The position numbers and the translations under genes are program-made. From NCBI GenBank assembly GCA_036426205.1, contig CM071568.1, positions 220,775,834 through 220,839,833 on the forward strand: a DNA stretch of 64,000 bases, in the 5' to 3' direction. Shown here one piece after another: positions 18,381-31,269 of the stretch. Within the stretch, counting starts at the first letter, position 1; each line of letters begins with the position of its first letter. The notes beneath the pieces are model-generated. The model saw only the letters and a list, made by a program, of their open reading frames with translations, had not been told where the DNA came from and ran no database searches. Source of the DNA: Ascaphus truei. Lineage: Eukaryota; Chordata; Amphibia; Anura; Ascaphidae.

Positions 18381-19978
18381 CAGTTGTGTGAAAAAGAAAG
18401 TACACCCTCTGAATTCTATGGTTTTACATATCAGGACATAATAACAATCATCTGTTCCTTAGCAGGTCTTAAAATTAAGTAAATACAACCTCAGATGAAC
18501 AACAACACATGACATAATACACCGTGTCATGATTTATTTAACAAAAATAAAGCCAAAATGGAGAAGCCATGTGTGAAAAACTAAGTACACCCTTACTGCT
18601 TCCATAGGAATTAAGATGCTAAGTAGCAGACAGATGCTGCTAATCAAATGCCCTTGATTAATTGATCATCAGCAAGTGTGACCACCTCTATAAAAGCCAA
18701 AGTTTTAGCAGTTTGCTGGTCTGGAGCATTCAGGTGTGTGTTAACACAATGCCAAGGAGGAAAGGCATCAGCAATGATCTTAGTGAAGCAATTGTTGCTG
18801 CCCATCAATCTGGAAAGGTTTATAAGGCCATTTCCAAACAATTTAAAGTCCATCATTCTACAGTGAGAAAGATTATTCAAAAGTGGAAAACAGTTGCCAA
18901 TCTTCCCAGGACTGGACGTCCCAGCAAATTCACATCAAGGTCAGACCGTGCAATGCTCAGAGAAATTGCAAAAAAAACAAGAGTTACATCCCAGACTCTA
19001 CAGGTCTCAGTTAGTATGTAAATGTTAAAGTTCATGACAGTACAATTAGAAAAAGAATAAACAAGTATGGTTTGTTTGGAATGGTTGTCAGGGGAAAGCC
19101 TCTTCTCTCTAAAAAGAACATGGCAGCACGGCTTAGGTTTGCAAAGTTACATCTGAACAAACCACAAGACTACTGAAACAATATCCTTTGGACAGACAAG
19201 AACAAAGTGGAGATGTTTGACATTAATGCACAGCGCCACGTTTGGCGAAAACCAAACACAGCATATTAGCACAAATACCTCATACCAACTGTCAAGAACG
19301 GTGGTGGAGGGGTGATGATTTGGGCTTGTTTTACAGCCACAGGACCTGGGAACCTTGCAGTCATTGAGTCGACCATGAACTCCTCTGTATACCAAACTAT
19401 TTTAGAGTCAAATGTGAGGCCATCTGTCCGACAGCTAAAGCTTGGCCGAAATTGGGTCATGCAATAGGACAATGATACCAAGCACACTAGCAAATCTACA
19501 ACAGAATGGCTGAAAAAGAAAAGAAACAAGGTGTTGCAATGGCCCAGTCAAAGTCCACACCTCAACCCAATTGAAATGCTGTGGCTGGACCTTAAGAGAG
19601 CTGTGCATAAACAAATGCCCACAAGCCTCAATGAACTGAAGCAATGTTGTAAAGAAGAGTGGGCCAAAATTCTTCAACAACGATGTGAGAGTCTGATAAA
19701 GTCATACAGATAATGATTACTTCAAGTTATTGCTGCTAAAGGTGCTTCTACAAGCTATTGAATCATAAGGTATACTTAGTTGTTCACACATGGCTTCTTC
19801 ATTTTGGCTTTATTTTTGTTAAATAAATCATGACACTGTAATATGCCATGTGTTGTTGTTCATCTGAGGTTGTATTTACCTAATTTTAAGACCTGCTAAG
19901 GATTAGATGATTGATATTATGACCTGATATGTAAAACCATAGAATTCAAAGAGGGTGTACTTTCCTTTTCACAAACTA
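18381..19978 (+). mobile_element. Tc1-like transposon with long inverted repeats
   Basis: It is ~1.6 kb, TA-flanked, with ~215-bp terminal inverted repeats (18381-18597 and 19768-19978). Each repeat carries an outer and an inner copy of a GTGTACTT-type motif, the IR/DR arrangement of many vertebrate Tc1 elements. It encloses a degenerate transposase. Confidence 0.9.
18749..19713 (+). pseudogene. Tc1-like DD34E transposase (inactive)
   Basis: The N-terminus MPRRKGISNDLSEAIV starts a paired-like HTH with a GRPSKFT hook. The DDE residues are all recognisable: LWTDKNKVEM, DNDTKHTSK and SPHLNPIEMLW, with 34 residues between second D and E. A frameshift near 19015 and stops at 19174, 19267 and 19466 abolish the product. 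A normal Tc1 transposase has ~340 residues, and the span here fits that length. Confidence 0.85.
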
Positions 19979-21935
19979 TATATATACAGTACATATATCC
20001 TTTATCTTTATTCTTTCTAAATCTAGCACCACTGTCTTTATCCTTTCTATATCTAGCACCCCTCTGAGAATAATTCTTTATTAAGTGCCCTAGAGGGTTA
20101 TTTGTATGGGCAGCAACAATTGTATCATCTCTATCCATCACATTGAGATGCTGGGAAAAAACCTTGCCCCACCAACCTTCTAGAAGGTGCCTAGTGATGT
20201 CATTAAGTAAGGATATAAAGTAGAATCCAAACCTCTCCCCTAGTAGCCATAGTGATTAGTGATGTCACTATGGGGTATATATAGTGGGGATGAAATCGTC
20301 TAGTTCAGATCGCAGGAGGCGTTGAAGAAGAGCAATATCAGTGTAAGTTATGTCAGTCTTGTAAGTCAGTAATTATGTGTGTTAGATTAAGGACCCTGGC
20401 TATGGATCCTAGTGGAGGAAGAAACAGCCCCAGCCAGGAATTGAATTGTCAAAGATAATGACAACAAAGGGAAGAATGTGCCTCTTTGGGGGATGCTGCC
20501 TGAGTACCCCAAAGGAAGAAGTTTATATGTGTTTCAGTAACTAAAGTTGACAGAAAAGTCTCTGGCGCCCTCTATCTGTTCTTCAAATGCATACCATACT
20601 AGCCCTGCATGAATGGCAGCATCCTGAAAAACAAGGTAAATAAGACACCTGCACATGAGCAACACATGCATAGATAGTGTATCACTTTGGACCATCCTTC
20701 TGTTGGCTGGGGGGCGGGGGAAGATGTTGTATAAGATTATAAGTACTAACTCAAGTCAACAGGTCTCTTTGTTATATTACTTTCTCTCTGCACCTGCTAT
20801 TTTTTAAATTCACCTTGTTTTTACTTGTGTGCATCAGAAAACCTGTGTTTTATTTAATCTCAGTTGTCTCAGAAACTCACCAGTACATCTTTCTAGCAAC
20901 TTGTTGCCTTAGGCTTGTCAACTCAATATACAGTAGTTCTTATGGAAATCATTTTAGGAACTGTGGAATGTGACTCATTTAAATATACGTTGCATAGCCA
21001 TTACCATATTTCCCAGGGTACATCAAAATGTGCTAACTTTTAAGCACAGGCATCTCTAACTACGTTATTTGGAGGGAAGTTTGAGGGAATATATATACAT
21101 AACTTGAAACACTAGGTTGTGTTAACTTAATGTGATGTTAAGTCTATGCATATTAGATATACAGCAGCAATTGTTTTGCATATAATTCGCTTTGTGGATA
21201 TGAGTTAATATCAGAGATAATAATGTCCATGAAAGTTAGTTTATAACATTGTGAGTCTTAAGTTAATGGAGTTCAGTGGATCTGGCCCATTATGTGCTGC
21301 ACAATATACATTTACAGTATTTCATAAGCACAATTGGCATCCAGTTTAAATGTTTTCTTGAACCACATCAAGAGAAGATACAATTTTGAAAGGAGTTCTT
21401 GAGATGACTTTGCTCCATTGAGCCACATCTGATTGAATGAGTGAATGAATGACAATGGCAGCCCTCTGTGGAAGAAAACCTGTAGATGTATCCTTGCCAT
21501 GACAGGTGGATGGGTCCAGGAGAATGATTAATGCATCAGAGATTATAAAAGAAGCCTTTATAGCTGGGAATAAAAAAAATGCATCAAAATATTAAAATGT
21601 TATTCCATTTTGTCAGTGCACATATGTAAAAAAAAATACAGGCATTTGCTACAAAGCATTATTTCAGTATTCAGGCACTGTACAAAGAGGAGGACTGATG
21701 CATTCAAAATATATGGAAGTTAAAGCAAACAGCATGTTTTGTAATACATGAGTAGAAGCAGTCAGAAAAAAGCCCTGAAAATTCAGAAAACAGAAGTAAA
21801 CTCCTTAGTGTCTTTGAAACTTTGTATATTTGCAAACCTACAGTATAGCTTGTATGTTTCTATATTAAGGGCATTATTCAATATGTTCAGAAGTGGCCAA
21901 TTGCACCACCATCAGTCGAAAAATCTTATTGACTT
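19979..21935. other. Unassigned DNA
   Basis: There is no supported gene. I see a duplicated CTTTATCTTTCT...ATCTAGCACC segment at 20000-20060 and short AT-rich runs, otherwise nothing I can assign. Confidence 0.4.
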
Positions 21936-21939
21936 CAGT

Positions 21940-22145
21940 TTAAACCAGGTCTGCACAACTCCAGCCCTCAAGGGCCGCAAACAGGCCAGGTTTTCAGGAT
22001 ATCCCAAAATCAGCACAGCTGGCTCAATTAGTGGCTCAGTCATACTGAGTTACTAATTGAGCCAGCTGTGCTGAAGTAGCGATATCCTGAAAACCTGGTC
22101 TGTTTGCGGCCCTCCAGGACTGGACTTGAGCAGGCCTGGTCTAAA
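21940..22145. repeat. ~200-bp hairpin repeat
   Basis: The arms are CTGCACAACTCCAGCCCTCA...GCAAACAGGCC...TTTTCAGGATATC and their reverse complement, with a central TCAATTAGTGGCTCAG loop. It resembles the hairpins inside the giant element (5267, 5617, 32800, 33125). Confidence 0.7.
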
Positions 22146-22418
22146 CTAACGACCACTTCAAACTATATTGAATGACCCCTAAGCGATTTCCATTGTATCT
22201 ACTTATTTTCCCCCATCGAATGGGACTGTCCCTGAATGAAAATGAGTTGAATGTGTGTATTTATTCAACCCGACTAAATAATTTTCTGTACTTTATAAAT
22301 AGATTTAAAACAGGATTTTTATTTTGTTAAATATCATTTCAATACTCTATGGAGGCTATTCATTAAACTGAGGTTTCTGTGTAATTGCACCCAGATAGGC
22401 AGTATTACAGTTTAAGCC

Positions 22419-22999
22419 TGTAACAGGGGACTTATCCCTGTTCAGGTAATGTGCCTCTAATCCAGCAGTGTGGTGGTTAACTGCTGGTAGTCAATTAACA
22501 AAACACCACCTGCCTGATTAGATGGCTTAGAAAGCCTGTCTTTTGAAACAGGAAGTGAGAACTCTTTAGCTGACACCTGAGCTGAACTTGGAGACACACT
22601 TGTCTTGAGCTCTGCCAAAAGATAGCAGAGCTGCTTTCAAGACACAGGGAAAACTTCTAAACCTGTATGCTGACCAACCCTGGAGACAAGGGAGCTGAAG
22701 CAGTGACAGTGAAGATTTTCCCTCCAAACCACAAGGAACAGATAAGACTTTCATTCTTAAAAGACTGCTTATATCTGCTTATTGCATGCTATGTGTTTGG
22801 GGTTGGGAGAATTGCTTAACTAATGGAGATGTGAACTAAATGCAAGGATTTCACCAGAAATAATCCCAAGTGAATGGAAGCTTTGTTCCCCCCTGTGTTT
22901 GGATAATTTCCTGATGAAAAGGAAAAGGCACAATAAAGCCTATTATAATTTCACATTATACCGACTCCAATTGTGTACCTCGGTGAACGTCCGTCTACA
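22419..22999. mobile_element. Solo LTR
   Basis: It begins TGTAACAGGGGAC, ends CCGTCTACA and is 581 bp long. It is flanked by an exact 5-bp duplication AAGCC (22414-22418 and 23000-23004). An AATAAA lies near 22932 upstream of the end. There is no internal retroviral coding sequence. Confidence 0.8.
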
Positions 23000-23004
23000 A
23001 AGCC

Positions 23005-23800
23005 CCTATCTACAGTATTTACATACAGTAACTACTTGTGGCATGAATAGCTAGGTAATGTATAAATACATTTTACTAGTCTCTTAACATTATACATAGA
23101 ATTAAATAAAGTAAATCAATCAACGTTTATTCATATTCAAATATATTCATCAATTTCTTCTCGTAATTTAAGCAATCCATCTGTATTAAGTAACTAGTTT
23201 TTCAATGCTTCTGCATCATCTGTTTTTTTCTATGTTTCCAATGCTCAGGGTTAGACTGGAGCATCTAGGGCTTAAATGCGCACCAACTTTCACTCTCCTC
23301 ACTAATGCGTTCTGCCACTATCCCCTTCCCTTTTCTGCTGGAGTGTCCATCAGGGTTGTTGGCCAATCTGGGATTTCCTTGGTTCCCCAGCGAGCCAGTC
23401 AGACCCTTTTAAGGCTATAATGCTGTTGATTTGGTGCAATAAATATCTCTTCACCAGACTTAGCTTTATAGATACAACCTGGGCAAATTTAGTCAATTAA
23501 ATACTAAATTTAAATTTCTCTTTTTTTCTTAATATCACTTGCAATAATGTAGAAATCCCTAATATGACATCTAACATAGCCAAACAAACCTTTATCTCCA
23601 CCAAACCATATTTTATATACAATATGTTCATGTTTAATTTCATCAAAAATTTGTGTTATAGAGTATTAGTACAGTACATAGTGCTCATCAAATGTCTCAT
23701 ATACCATTTGATACTATCTTAAACATGATATATATATATATAAAATATGGTTTGGTGGAGATAAAGGTTATATATATATATATATATATATTATAGCAAA
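23005..23800. other. Unassigned DNA with a small inverted repeat
   Basis: The segment CTTTATCTCCACCAAACCAT at about 23590 recurs inverted at about 23740 next to a TA dinucleotide run. No gene is supported. Confidence 0.45.
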
Positions 23801-23809
23801 TGGAAATAT

Positions 23810-24100
23810 TACTGTATGCTCATTTGCATGTCTTAGACTGGTCTGCAACCCCGCCTTTCACCATTATCACCCAGCACACAGTACTTCCACGGCAGCAAGG
23901 GATTCTGGGAAATGACATGCAAATGAGCACACAGTGCCACCTTTTGTTTCAAGCTCACATTACATGAACAACCCTTAAGCCAATGCATGCTGCTTTAAAC
24001 ACAGCTTTTAAACATAGCCTGGGATGATATACAAAGCCAGTAAAACCACTCGCATAACATAGCCTGGGATGAGATACAAAGCCAGTAAACCCACCCACTA
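23810..24100. repeat. Copy of the GGGATTCTGGGAAATG-type repeat
   Basis: It carries CATGTCTTAGACTGG, AGGGATTCTGGGAAATGAC and ATGCAAATGAGCACACAGTG, also present at 62530-62670 and, inverted, at 63270-63430. It is a non-coding dispersed element. Confidence 0.6.
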
Positions 24101-24109
24101 TATATATAT

Positions 24110-24720
24110 ATATATATATATATTACTATATATATAGAGAGTGACTTCATCATGTGACGAAACGCATAGGGACGTGGTGACGTTTTCACGCACGGGTGTA
24201 CACACGAGGAGTTCCTGGAATCGCAGTAGCCAAGTCAAATTAAACAGCCAAGCCAGCTGATCTTCTCTTTGCTGGAAATAGATGCAATAACAGAGGACAG
24301 TTATAAAGGTTCTGTGAGACACTACACGGTGGCGCAGCTCATGACAGGAGCTGCATGAGGCTTTCATGTGACCAGGTGCACCCAGTATTTGCCGGGCGCC
24401 TCTACCCCCACTGATGACATCCCATAGAGATTTCTCTCCCATGTGTGTGTATTTTTAGAATCTTGTACTGTAAGTGCAATTCCTTGGGACTGCTTTTGTT
24501 CATTGAATGTACCTTGATTTTACACAGTTATATGCTATGGAGCTTGCGCTTTTTTGTGTTTTGTGTTTTGTGTTTTTATATATATATTCAAGCAATTTAT
24601 ATGCAAACAATTTATATGCAAGCAACATATCATATAAAAATTATATTTTGCATCTCTTTTCTATCTACATTTTGTTCAGTTTTTAAAAGGTTCTTCCAAG
24701 TAAACATTGCAGGAGAATCA
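24110..24720 (+). mobile_element. Penelope-like pseudo-LTR remnant
   Basis: After a TA-rich run the sequence GTGACGAAACGCATAGG resembles the GAAAC box and following bases of the hammerhead motifs here. Further on, TATGCTATGGAGCTTGCGC parallels the CTATGGGCTTTGCGC end of the main PLE (16780). There is no coding part. Confidence 0.4.
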
Positions 24721-24724
24721 TAAA

Positions 24725-25385
24725 TAAATAATACACTTTTAAAAGGAAAGGGATAAGAATAATTATTTTATAAGTAGATTCACTTGACAAGCGATAAAGC
24801 TCATTTACCAGCCTGATTATTTCCTGATAATCAGGTTACTCACTGTATAATGTGACAGCCTTGTGAATAATCACACTCTTATGACATCACTTTCTGACAT
24901 GAACATAAACACCCCACAACATAATTTATGCAGCTAGTTTGCATGATGATTTTAATATACATACGTATTGTTTGTGTTTGTTGGAAACATATTTACAATT
25001 TAAAATGAACACTTTACAATCTCTTAACCTATGCAGTGTTAGATGCCTGCAATGCCAAAAAACAAGTAAGATTACATTCCCAGAGATTTGTAAGGGCCAA
25101 GTTTCAAGTCAATTGGGACACATTCATACTGTATTTTGTCCATTTTGTCCAATTAAGCAAGGTACTGTACTTTGCTCCAAAACAGATGTAGCATCTTGTA
25201 TGTATCATCAGCCGCAAGACATGTGCTGGTGAACTATGGACCAAGAGTCGATATTTCACAGCACAATGCTTGCTTGGCAGGGAGAGAATGGCTCATCAGG
25301 TTTAACACAGCGGGGGACCCTGCTTCTGAATGGGACTCCCGCTGTGTGAATCCTACCAGGCTGCATCAATCTGTAAGAGATCCTG
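24725..25385. other. Unassigned DNA
   Basis: I see no supported gene or element, apart from a TTTAACACAGCGGGGGACC segment near 25300 that resembles the MITE centres at 7850 and 61195. Confidence 0.35.
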
Positions 25386-25389
25386 AGAG

Positions 25390-26940
25390 CAGACAGAATA
25401 AATCACTCTCCATGCGCACCTCTAGCAGGCAATCGTGCAGCTTTTATTTTATTTTAATAACATAGTATTGAAGCAGGGGGTCTTCGGAGCTGAATCACAC
25501 AAATTAAAGCTTCAGGGACCACCTGCTTCCAGAGTTACAGGTCCCAATATGGGGCCAATAAACCCATTGATAGTCACTGTGGTTAACCATGCCAACAATA
25601 TGGGCATGGATTGCCACAATGGCTATGAATGGGCAACCTAAAAATTAAAAACAACAACAAAATAAAATACATTACAATTCAATAAAAACAAACACCATAA
25701 AGGGAGGCAGGCATGCTACCTGATTGGCTGTCTTCCCTCCCTTTTTGGTGATGTCACATAATTTAAAAAAATGGAAGCTATTACATGGTACATCCACCAA
25801 TCCGATTGGTGGATGTATCATTTGTCAGTTAAATGTGAAGTCACAGGCCTTATATAAGATCTCACGTCTCATTTGATCACAAGAAGCCGGTGGATAAATA
25901 TCTCCTGAACCTGTTGGTGAAGAAAGAAGAAAAGGATGAAGATAAGAAGAAAATAAAGTAAAGAAGAAAGAACTACTCACTGGGGCCTCCTCTGCAAGCA
26001 ACTGAGGATCATGGATTTCTTTGCATCATGCTGATGAGGATTATTTCTTTGTGGGGCAAGAGTTGGTGTCGCTATTGGATTGGCAAAAGTAAGAAACACA
26101 TTGATAATATTGTTTAGGATGCCCATTGTTTAGGAATGTGTTTATCTATGCCCCTTTGAGGGTATAGATAAGCACATTGACAATCAATGCATTTTTTGGC
26201 AAATGTTTGGTTCTATTTAAATGTATTGTATTTTATGGTTCTTTTACATTTTTAGGTTGCCCACTCATTCATTGTGTTAATCGATGCCCATATTGTGGGT
26301 GTGGTTTACCACAGTGAAAATCTATGCGGTTATTGGCAAATGTTTACTTTTATTTAACTGAAATGTATTTTATTTTGTGGTTCTTTTTAATATTTAGGTT
26401 GCCCATTCATTTCTATTGTGGCAATCCATGTCCATATTGTGTTTTACCACAGTGACAATCAATAGGTAGAGGGAGTGGGAGGTGAGGGTAGTTGCCCAGG
26501 GGAGGATAGTTAGGCTTTCCGTGGGTAGCGTGAGGAGGAGCTAATGCCTTAATATACCATAGCAGTTAATAACCGCTAAAGGGATTAAGGGGTTACAGGC
26601 TAGTACTTCGTGTTTTTTATTTTACTGTCAGTGCCCACTGAAGACAAGGAGGATGGGGTTGACCTTCATCCTGGCAGTGGTAAGTACAACTTTTATTTAC
26701 GATATGCTGGCTGGGTAATATTTTATTTTTAATGGGCAAATACGCCCCATACCGGGGCCTGTAACTCGGAAAGCAGGGGATCCCCGAGGTTGAAATTAAT
26801 GCGGTTCAGCTCGGGAGACCCCCTGCTTCAATACTGGGTTATTGAAATAAAATGAAAGCAGTGTGTTCACCTGTGCTCCTCAGGTGCGCAGGGAGAGTGA
26901 TTGATTCACGCGCACTCAAACTTTCTTGTGACGGATTTTG
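25390..26940. mobile_element. Long inverted-repeat element with internal tandem repeats
   Basis: Arms at about 25395-25560 and 26735-26930 are inverted copies, including TATTGAAGCAGGGGGTCT, AATCACTCTCC and GGTGCGCA words. Between them a ~170-bp unit (GGCAAATGTTT ... TAGGTTGCCCA ... ACCACAGTGA) is tandemly repeated at 26100-26480 and appears inverted at 25540-25640. Giant copy B lies just right of the right arm. Confidence 0.6.
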
Positions 26941-26963
26941 TGACGAATTTTTGACCACACATA

Positions 26964-29100
26964 CAGTGGCGGCCACATTTATCCTAATGCGGCCGGATCC
27001 GCGGCGCTCTGATAATCTCGGGCAGATGCGTTTTTTTTTTTGGTCCGGAGTGAATTGCGTTATTTTAGCGCTCATGATATTAGAATTTTATTATCGCTGT
27101 CTGCAATACTACAATACCGTCTAAAAACTAAGGGGGGCCTTCGCGAGCTGTTGACTTGGAAGTCTAATACCTTAGCAGTTCAACCTACATCAGTACACAG
27201 TTGCGTGTGCGCACGCAGTAATTGTAAATTTGCATATTTACTGTATACATGCATTTGCAGTGCTGTATGTCTCATTTGAAAATTGTTAAAACGCATAGGC
27301 GTGTACAGTACTGTAACAGTGTCACATTTCGGCATATACAGCGCTCTTTCCTCGCTCACCCCCGCGCACGCACAGGATAATTTACTGCACTGCAGGGTAT
27401 TTCAACTTCTTATCTTCTCTACAATGCAGTACATCTCTCCCACACCATTCCTTTGAACGTGTGTCTTTCTGGTTTCAATCACATTCCTGCTTGACAGCAG
27501 ATGATTACTGCACATGCGCCTGTAACTTCACCCACCACTGCTTGCTTGAGTGAGTGACCAAAAAAAAAAAAAATTCTCCTCATTTTTTATTTTCTCCACA
27601 AGCCTGCAAACACCATCTTGATATTATGATATTCAATCTGTACTGTAGCTTTTGACTGCGACCCTGTGCGTTTGACTGCACATGATTGATTTGTGTGCTT
27701 TTTATGTACATTACTGTATTTGGGAGTGTAGGGATCATATTATTATTATGAACTGCCTTTTGAAATTAAAGTATGTCATTATCTTTGAACTTCATGCAGC
27801 TGTACCCTGTCTGTACCCCCCTCCCCCATGCACACACACAAGGCTCGCTGAAGGATTTGAAACTCTTATCGACAAACACCTCTACAGAGTCATTCATTTT
27901 CTGACGCTTGCCATTGTGTTCTTAATCCGTCCCTAGCCGAGAGTCACCTCACTGCGCCTGCGTGTAATCCTCTTTGAGATGGGAGCTAGCTGATTACTGC
28001 GCATGACTCACCCAACCCCCTCCCCCAACCCTTTGAGGCTTTGTTTACGGTAACGCTTTGGAAAATCCCTTCTCGAATTTGATATGTAAAGCTGATTTGC
28101 ACAGCATTGTGAGAATTGAGAGTTAAAAAAACCATTAACTGATTCATGTTTTGTCATTCATTCTTTTTCTTTGGTGTACTGTAGGTGTGTGGGGGGGGGG
28201 GGGTTGTTGTCAATGATTATGATTATCAAGAATGTAAATAAATATTTATTTTATTTTATCAGGAACCAAAAAAAAACAAATATAAAAATAATCATGAATA
28301 ATACATAATGCAGTCTTTATTAAGTTCTTCTGTCAGACGGAAATTGAGGGCCGGTGGATAAACATGAATAATGCACATTGATAATATTAATTAATAATAT
28401 ATAACATATATATAGTAATATAATTTTTTCCGTCTTTATCTTCTTCCTCATTCTGTGTACAGTACAGTAGTTCATTGAGAGAGGAGAGGTTTTCTGTACA
28501 TCATTACTGCAGTTTAGATACTGTACACTTAACTGTACAAACATATCACAGACTGTATACGACCCCCCCCCCTCTCTCCCAGTCCATCCTTTTTTCCTGA
28601 AAAGACAAGAAAATAAAAAATCAGTGCAGTTATGTGCATACTGTATTATGGCATTGTGTGCTGTGTAGTACTGTTAAACTAGTCTATACTAGAGCTACTG
28701 TATACTGTGACTACTGTTAAATAGTTTGGAACCAGATGGCTAGTGCTGCTCTCTCTGGAAATAAATAAATTGAGCAGTTAGGTGCATACTGTACTGTATT
28801 ATGGCATTGTGTACTGTATACTGTAGCTACTCCATATTGGACTACAGTACGCTGTTAGCACTGTCAAACAAGTCCATACTGGAACTACTGTGTACTATGA
28901 CTACTGTTAAATACTTTGTAACCAGATGGCTGGTGCTGCTCTCTCTGGAAAGAAAGAAATTCAGCAGTTACTGTACTGAAGGTGCATACTGTATTATGGC
29001 ATTGTGTACTGTATAGCTACTCCATATTGGACTACAGTATGCAGTTACTGTAGTACTGTCAAACTAGTCTATACTGGAACTACTGTATACACTGACTACT
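26964..29100. other. Copy B non-coding end with repeats
   Basis: It matches copy A 9708-12524. One subterminal unit lies at 27900-28080 and a poly(A) signal complement near 28315. Three tandem ~180-bp units containing GCATACTGTATTATGGCATTG and AACCAGATGGCT (about 28630-29060) are specific to this copy. Confidence 0.6.
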
Positions 29101-29179
29101 AGGAAAGAAAGAATCTGTGCCATACTTACCTGTATCATACTGTACTTACAATACTACAGTACAGTACTTCAGTATACCA

Positions 29180-31020
29180 TACTACCTTCCTGATGCTTGC
29201 CCATTATGCGCGATCACTATGGCAACACAGTCGCAATATGGTCAATATATTTATTGCATAATTCCACGGTGAGTACATCGTTCCAAAACTCAGTATGCCT
29301 TTCAGCAACTCATCCTTTTTGGAGGGTTTCACGACTTTCCGGATATGGTCCTTCAGCTGTTGCCAGACCATTTCGATCGGATTGAAGTCTGGCGATCTGT
29401 CATTGGAAAAAAAGGACAATTAGTTTAAAAGATATAGTACGTAGTAAAAACAGTGGGAAAAAATGAGACACGGTTACCGCACTTACTCTGCTGGCATCTT
29501 CACCCAGTTGATACCGCGCTCAAGGATATGCGCTGTTGACGCGGTGTGCTTCGGTTCGTTGTCCTGGTAGAAACGGTGACCATCCGGGAACTCACGTGTG
29601 ATGTATTCCACAATCTCAGGCACAATTTTGTCTTAGAAGAAAGCTTTATTCATGATTCCTATAACAAGAAAAGAAAAGTGCTCAAAAAACTGCACACTAT
29701 TACAGTACAGTGCATAAGGCTAAATTACATTTTACCTTCAAAGATGACAATGCATCCTGGTCCACGCCTAGAGATGGCACCCAACACATGCATCTTCACT
29801 GGGTGTTTTGGACGCGGCTTCATAGATATGCAACCTTTTTTGTGGAATGCAAAGGTGGCAAATCTCTCCAGCGACATAGTAGACTCGTCAGTGAAGATGC
29901 AATCCTGCAAAGTTTCTCCACTGTCGATCCATGCCTGGGCCTGGACCACTCTTTTGATTTTGTTAACGTCCGTTATCATGGGGTACGGTCTGTAATGACA
30001 AGGAATAAATAATTTTAGAGGTACAGTACAGTTTCTTAAACAACACTTTTACCTCCTGTACTGTCCAGTACTAACCTCACATGTCCATATTTCCATCCAA
30101 TTCTGCGTCTCATCTTCTTTATGCTGGTCTCGGATACAGTGAGATTGTGATTTTCCTGCAGAGTGTATTTGACCCTTAATGCACTCTTCTCATCATTCTC
30201 CTCACTTATTTTGTCGATCAGAAAAGTTGTCTCCCTACAATATACAGAAAAACAACAATCCGGTAAGTTACAGTGCAGTAGGCCACAAGCACAGCACATC
30301 ATTTGGTGTAAAAATAGTATACAATGATATATTGTTCTATTAATATGCAGCAATATAAACAATATATATACAGTTGTTATATAAATATACCGAAATAACT
30401 AAAAAATTAGATACAGTCGATCTACAGTACACAATATATTGTTCTATTAATATGCAGCAATATAAACAAAATATATACTGTTGTTACTGTATATAAATAT
30501 ACCTAAATAACTATAAAATTAGATACAGTAGATCTATAGTACACAATATATTGTTCTATTAATATGCAGCAATATAAACAATATATATACTGTTGTTATA
30601 TAAATATACCGAAATAACTATAAAATTAGATACAGTAGATCTACAGTACACAATATATTGTTATATTAATATGCAGCAATATAAAAATATATACATATAC
30701 TGTTATATAAATATACCAAAATAACTATAAAATTAGATACAGTAGATCTACACAATATATTGTTCTATTAATATGCAGCAATATAAACAATGATAGATAT
30801 ACTGTATTATATAGATATATAAATATACTTTCGCGTTAGTTACCGTTGGTGACCTTGTGCGTTGTTTGGTTTTTCCGTGTGCATGATAGCTCACGGTGGT
30901 TGCTGGCACAACGAGGCCAGAAGTAGCTAACCAGCGTTGGATAGCAGCAATTCGGTGTCCGCTCGTGTACATCTCCTTAATTTGCATGCTGAGATACTTG
31001 GAAATCTTTTTAACAACCAT
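29180..31020 (-). pseudogene. Five-exon DDE transposase of giant element (copy B)
   Basis: Exons on the minus strand run approximately 31020-30856, 30236-30079, 29990-29733, 29651-29487 and 29398-29180, with splice sites matching copy A. Exons 1-3 are open (MVVKKISKYLSMQIKEMY; ISEENDEKSALRVKYTL; CIFTDESTMSLERF). Exon 4 has a stop (FF*DKIVPEI) and reads YQDNEPKHT where copy A has QDNDP. Exon 5 keeps SPDFNPIEMVW, then is frameshifted after KGILSF. HVLGAIS replaces HVWGAIS. The copy is inactive, but it supplies the bases missing from copy A exon 2. Confidence 0.8.
30300..30840 (-). repeat. ~110-bp satellite in transposase intron 1 (copy B)
   Basis: About five units of roughly 105-115 bp each contain ATTGTTCTATTAATATGCAG, ATATATACTGTTGTTATATA and AAATTAGATACAGTAGATC. 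The array occupies the same intron as the different minisatellite of copy A. Confidence 0.85.
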
Positions 31021-31269
31021 TGCTGCGAGTAGAAATACAAACACAAGAATGTATATTCGATGTTTTGTCGATGTGTATTCAATGTGCAGTGAATCCACAA
31101 AATGGATGGTGTATTTATACGTTAATGACTCACATTTGAGTACGCCCACTTTCAACACCTGTACCTCGTCGCCATGCATAAAAGGTAACACACTTTGCAT
31201 AGCCCACCACTCGATGATCTTTATCTGAACTTGCCCTTGTCCAGATACTGCATTGTGCCATCTGCTTCC
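31021..31269. promoter_or_regulatory. Divergent promoter, copy B
   Basis: It is equivalent to 7252-7504. The complement of TATAAATA (TATTTATA near 31112) reads toward the transposase, and GCATAAAAGG near 31175 reads toward the BEN gene. Both boxes are conserved with copy A. Confidence 0.5.
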
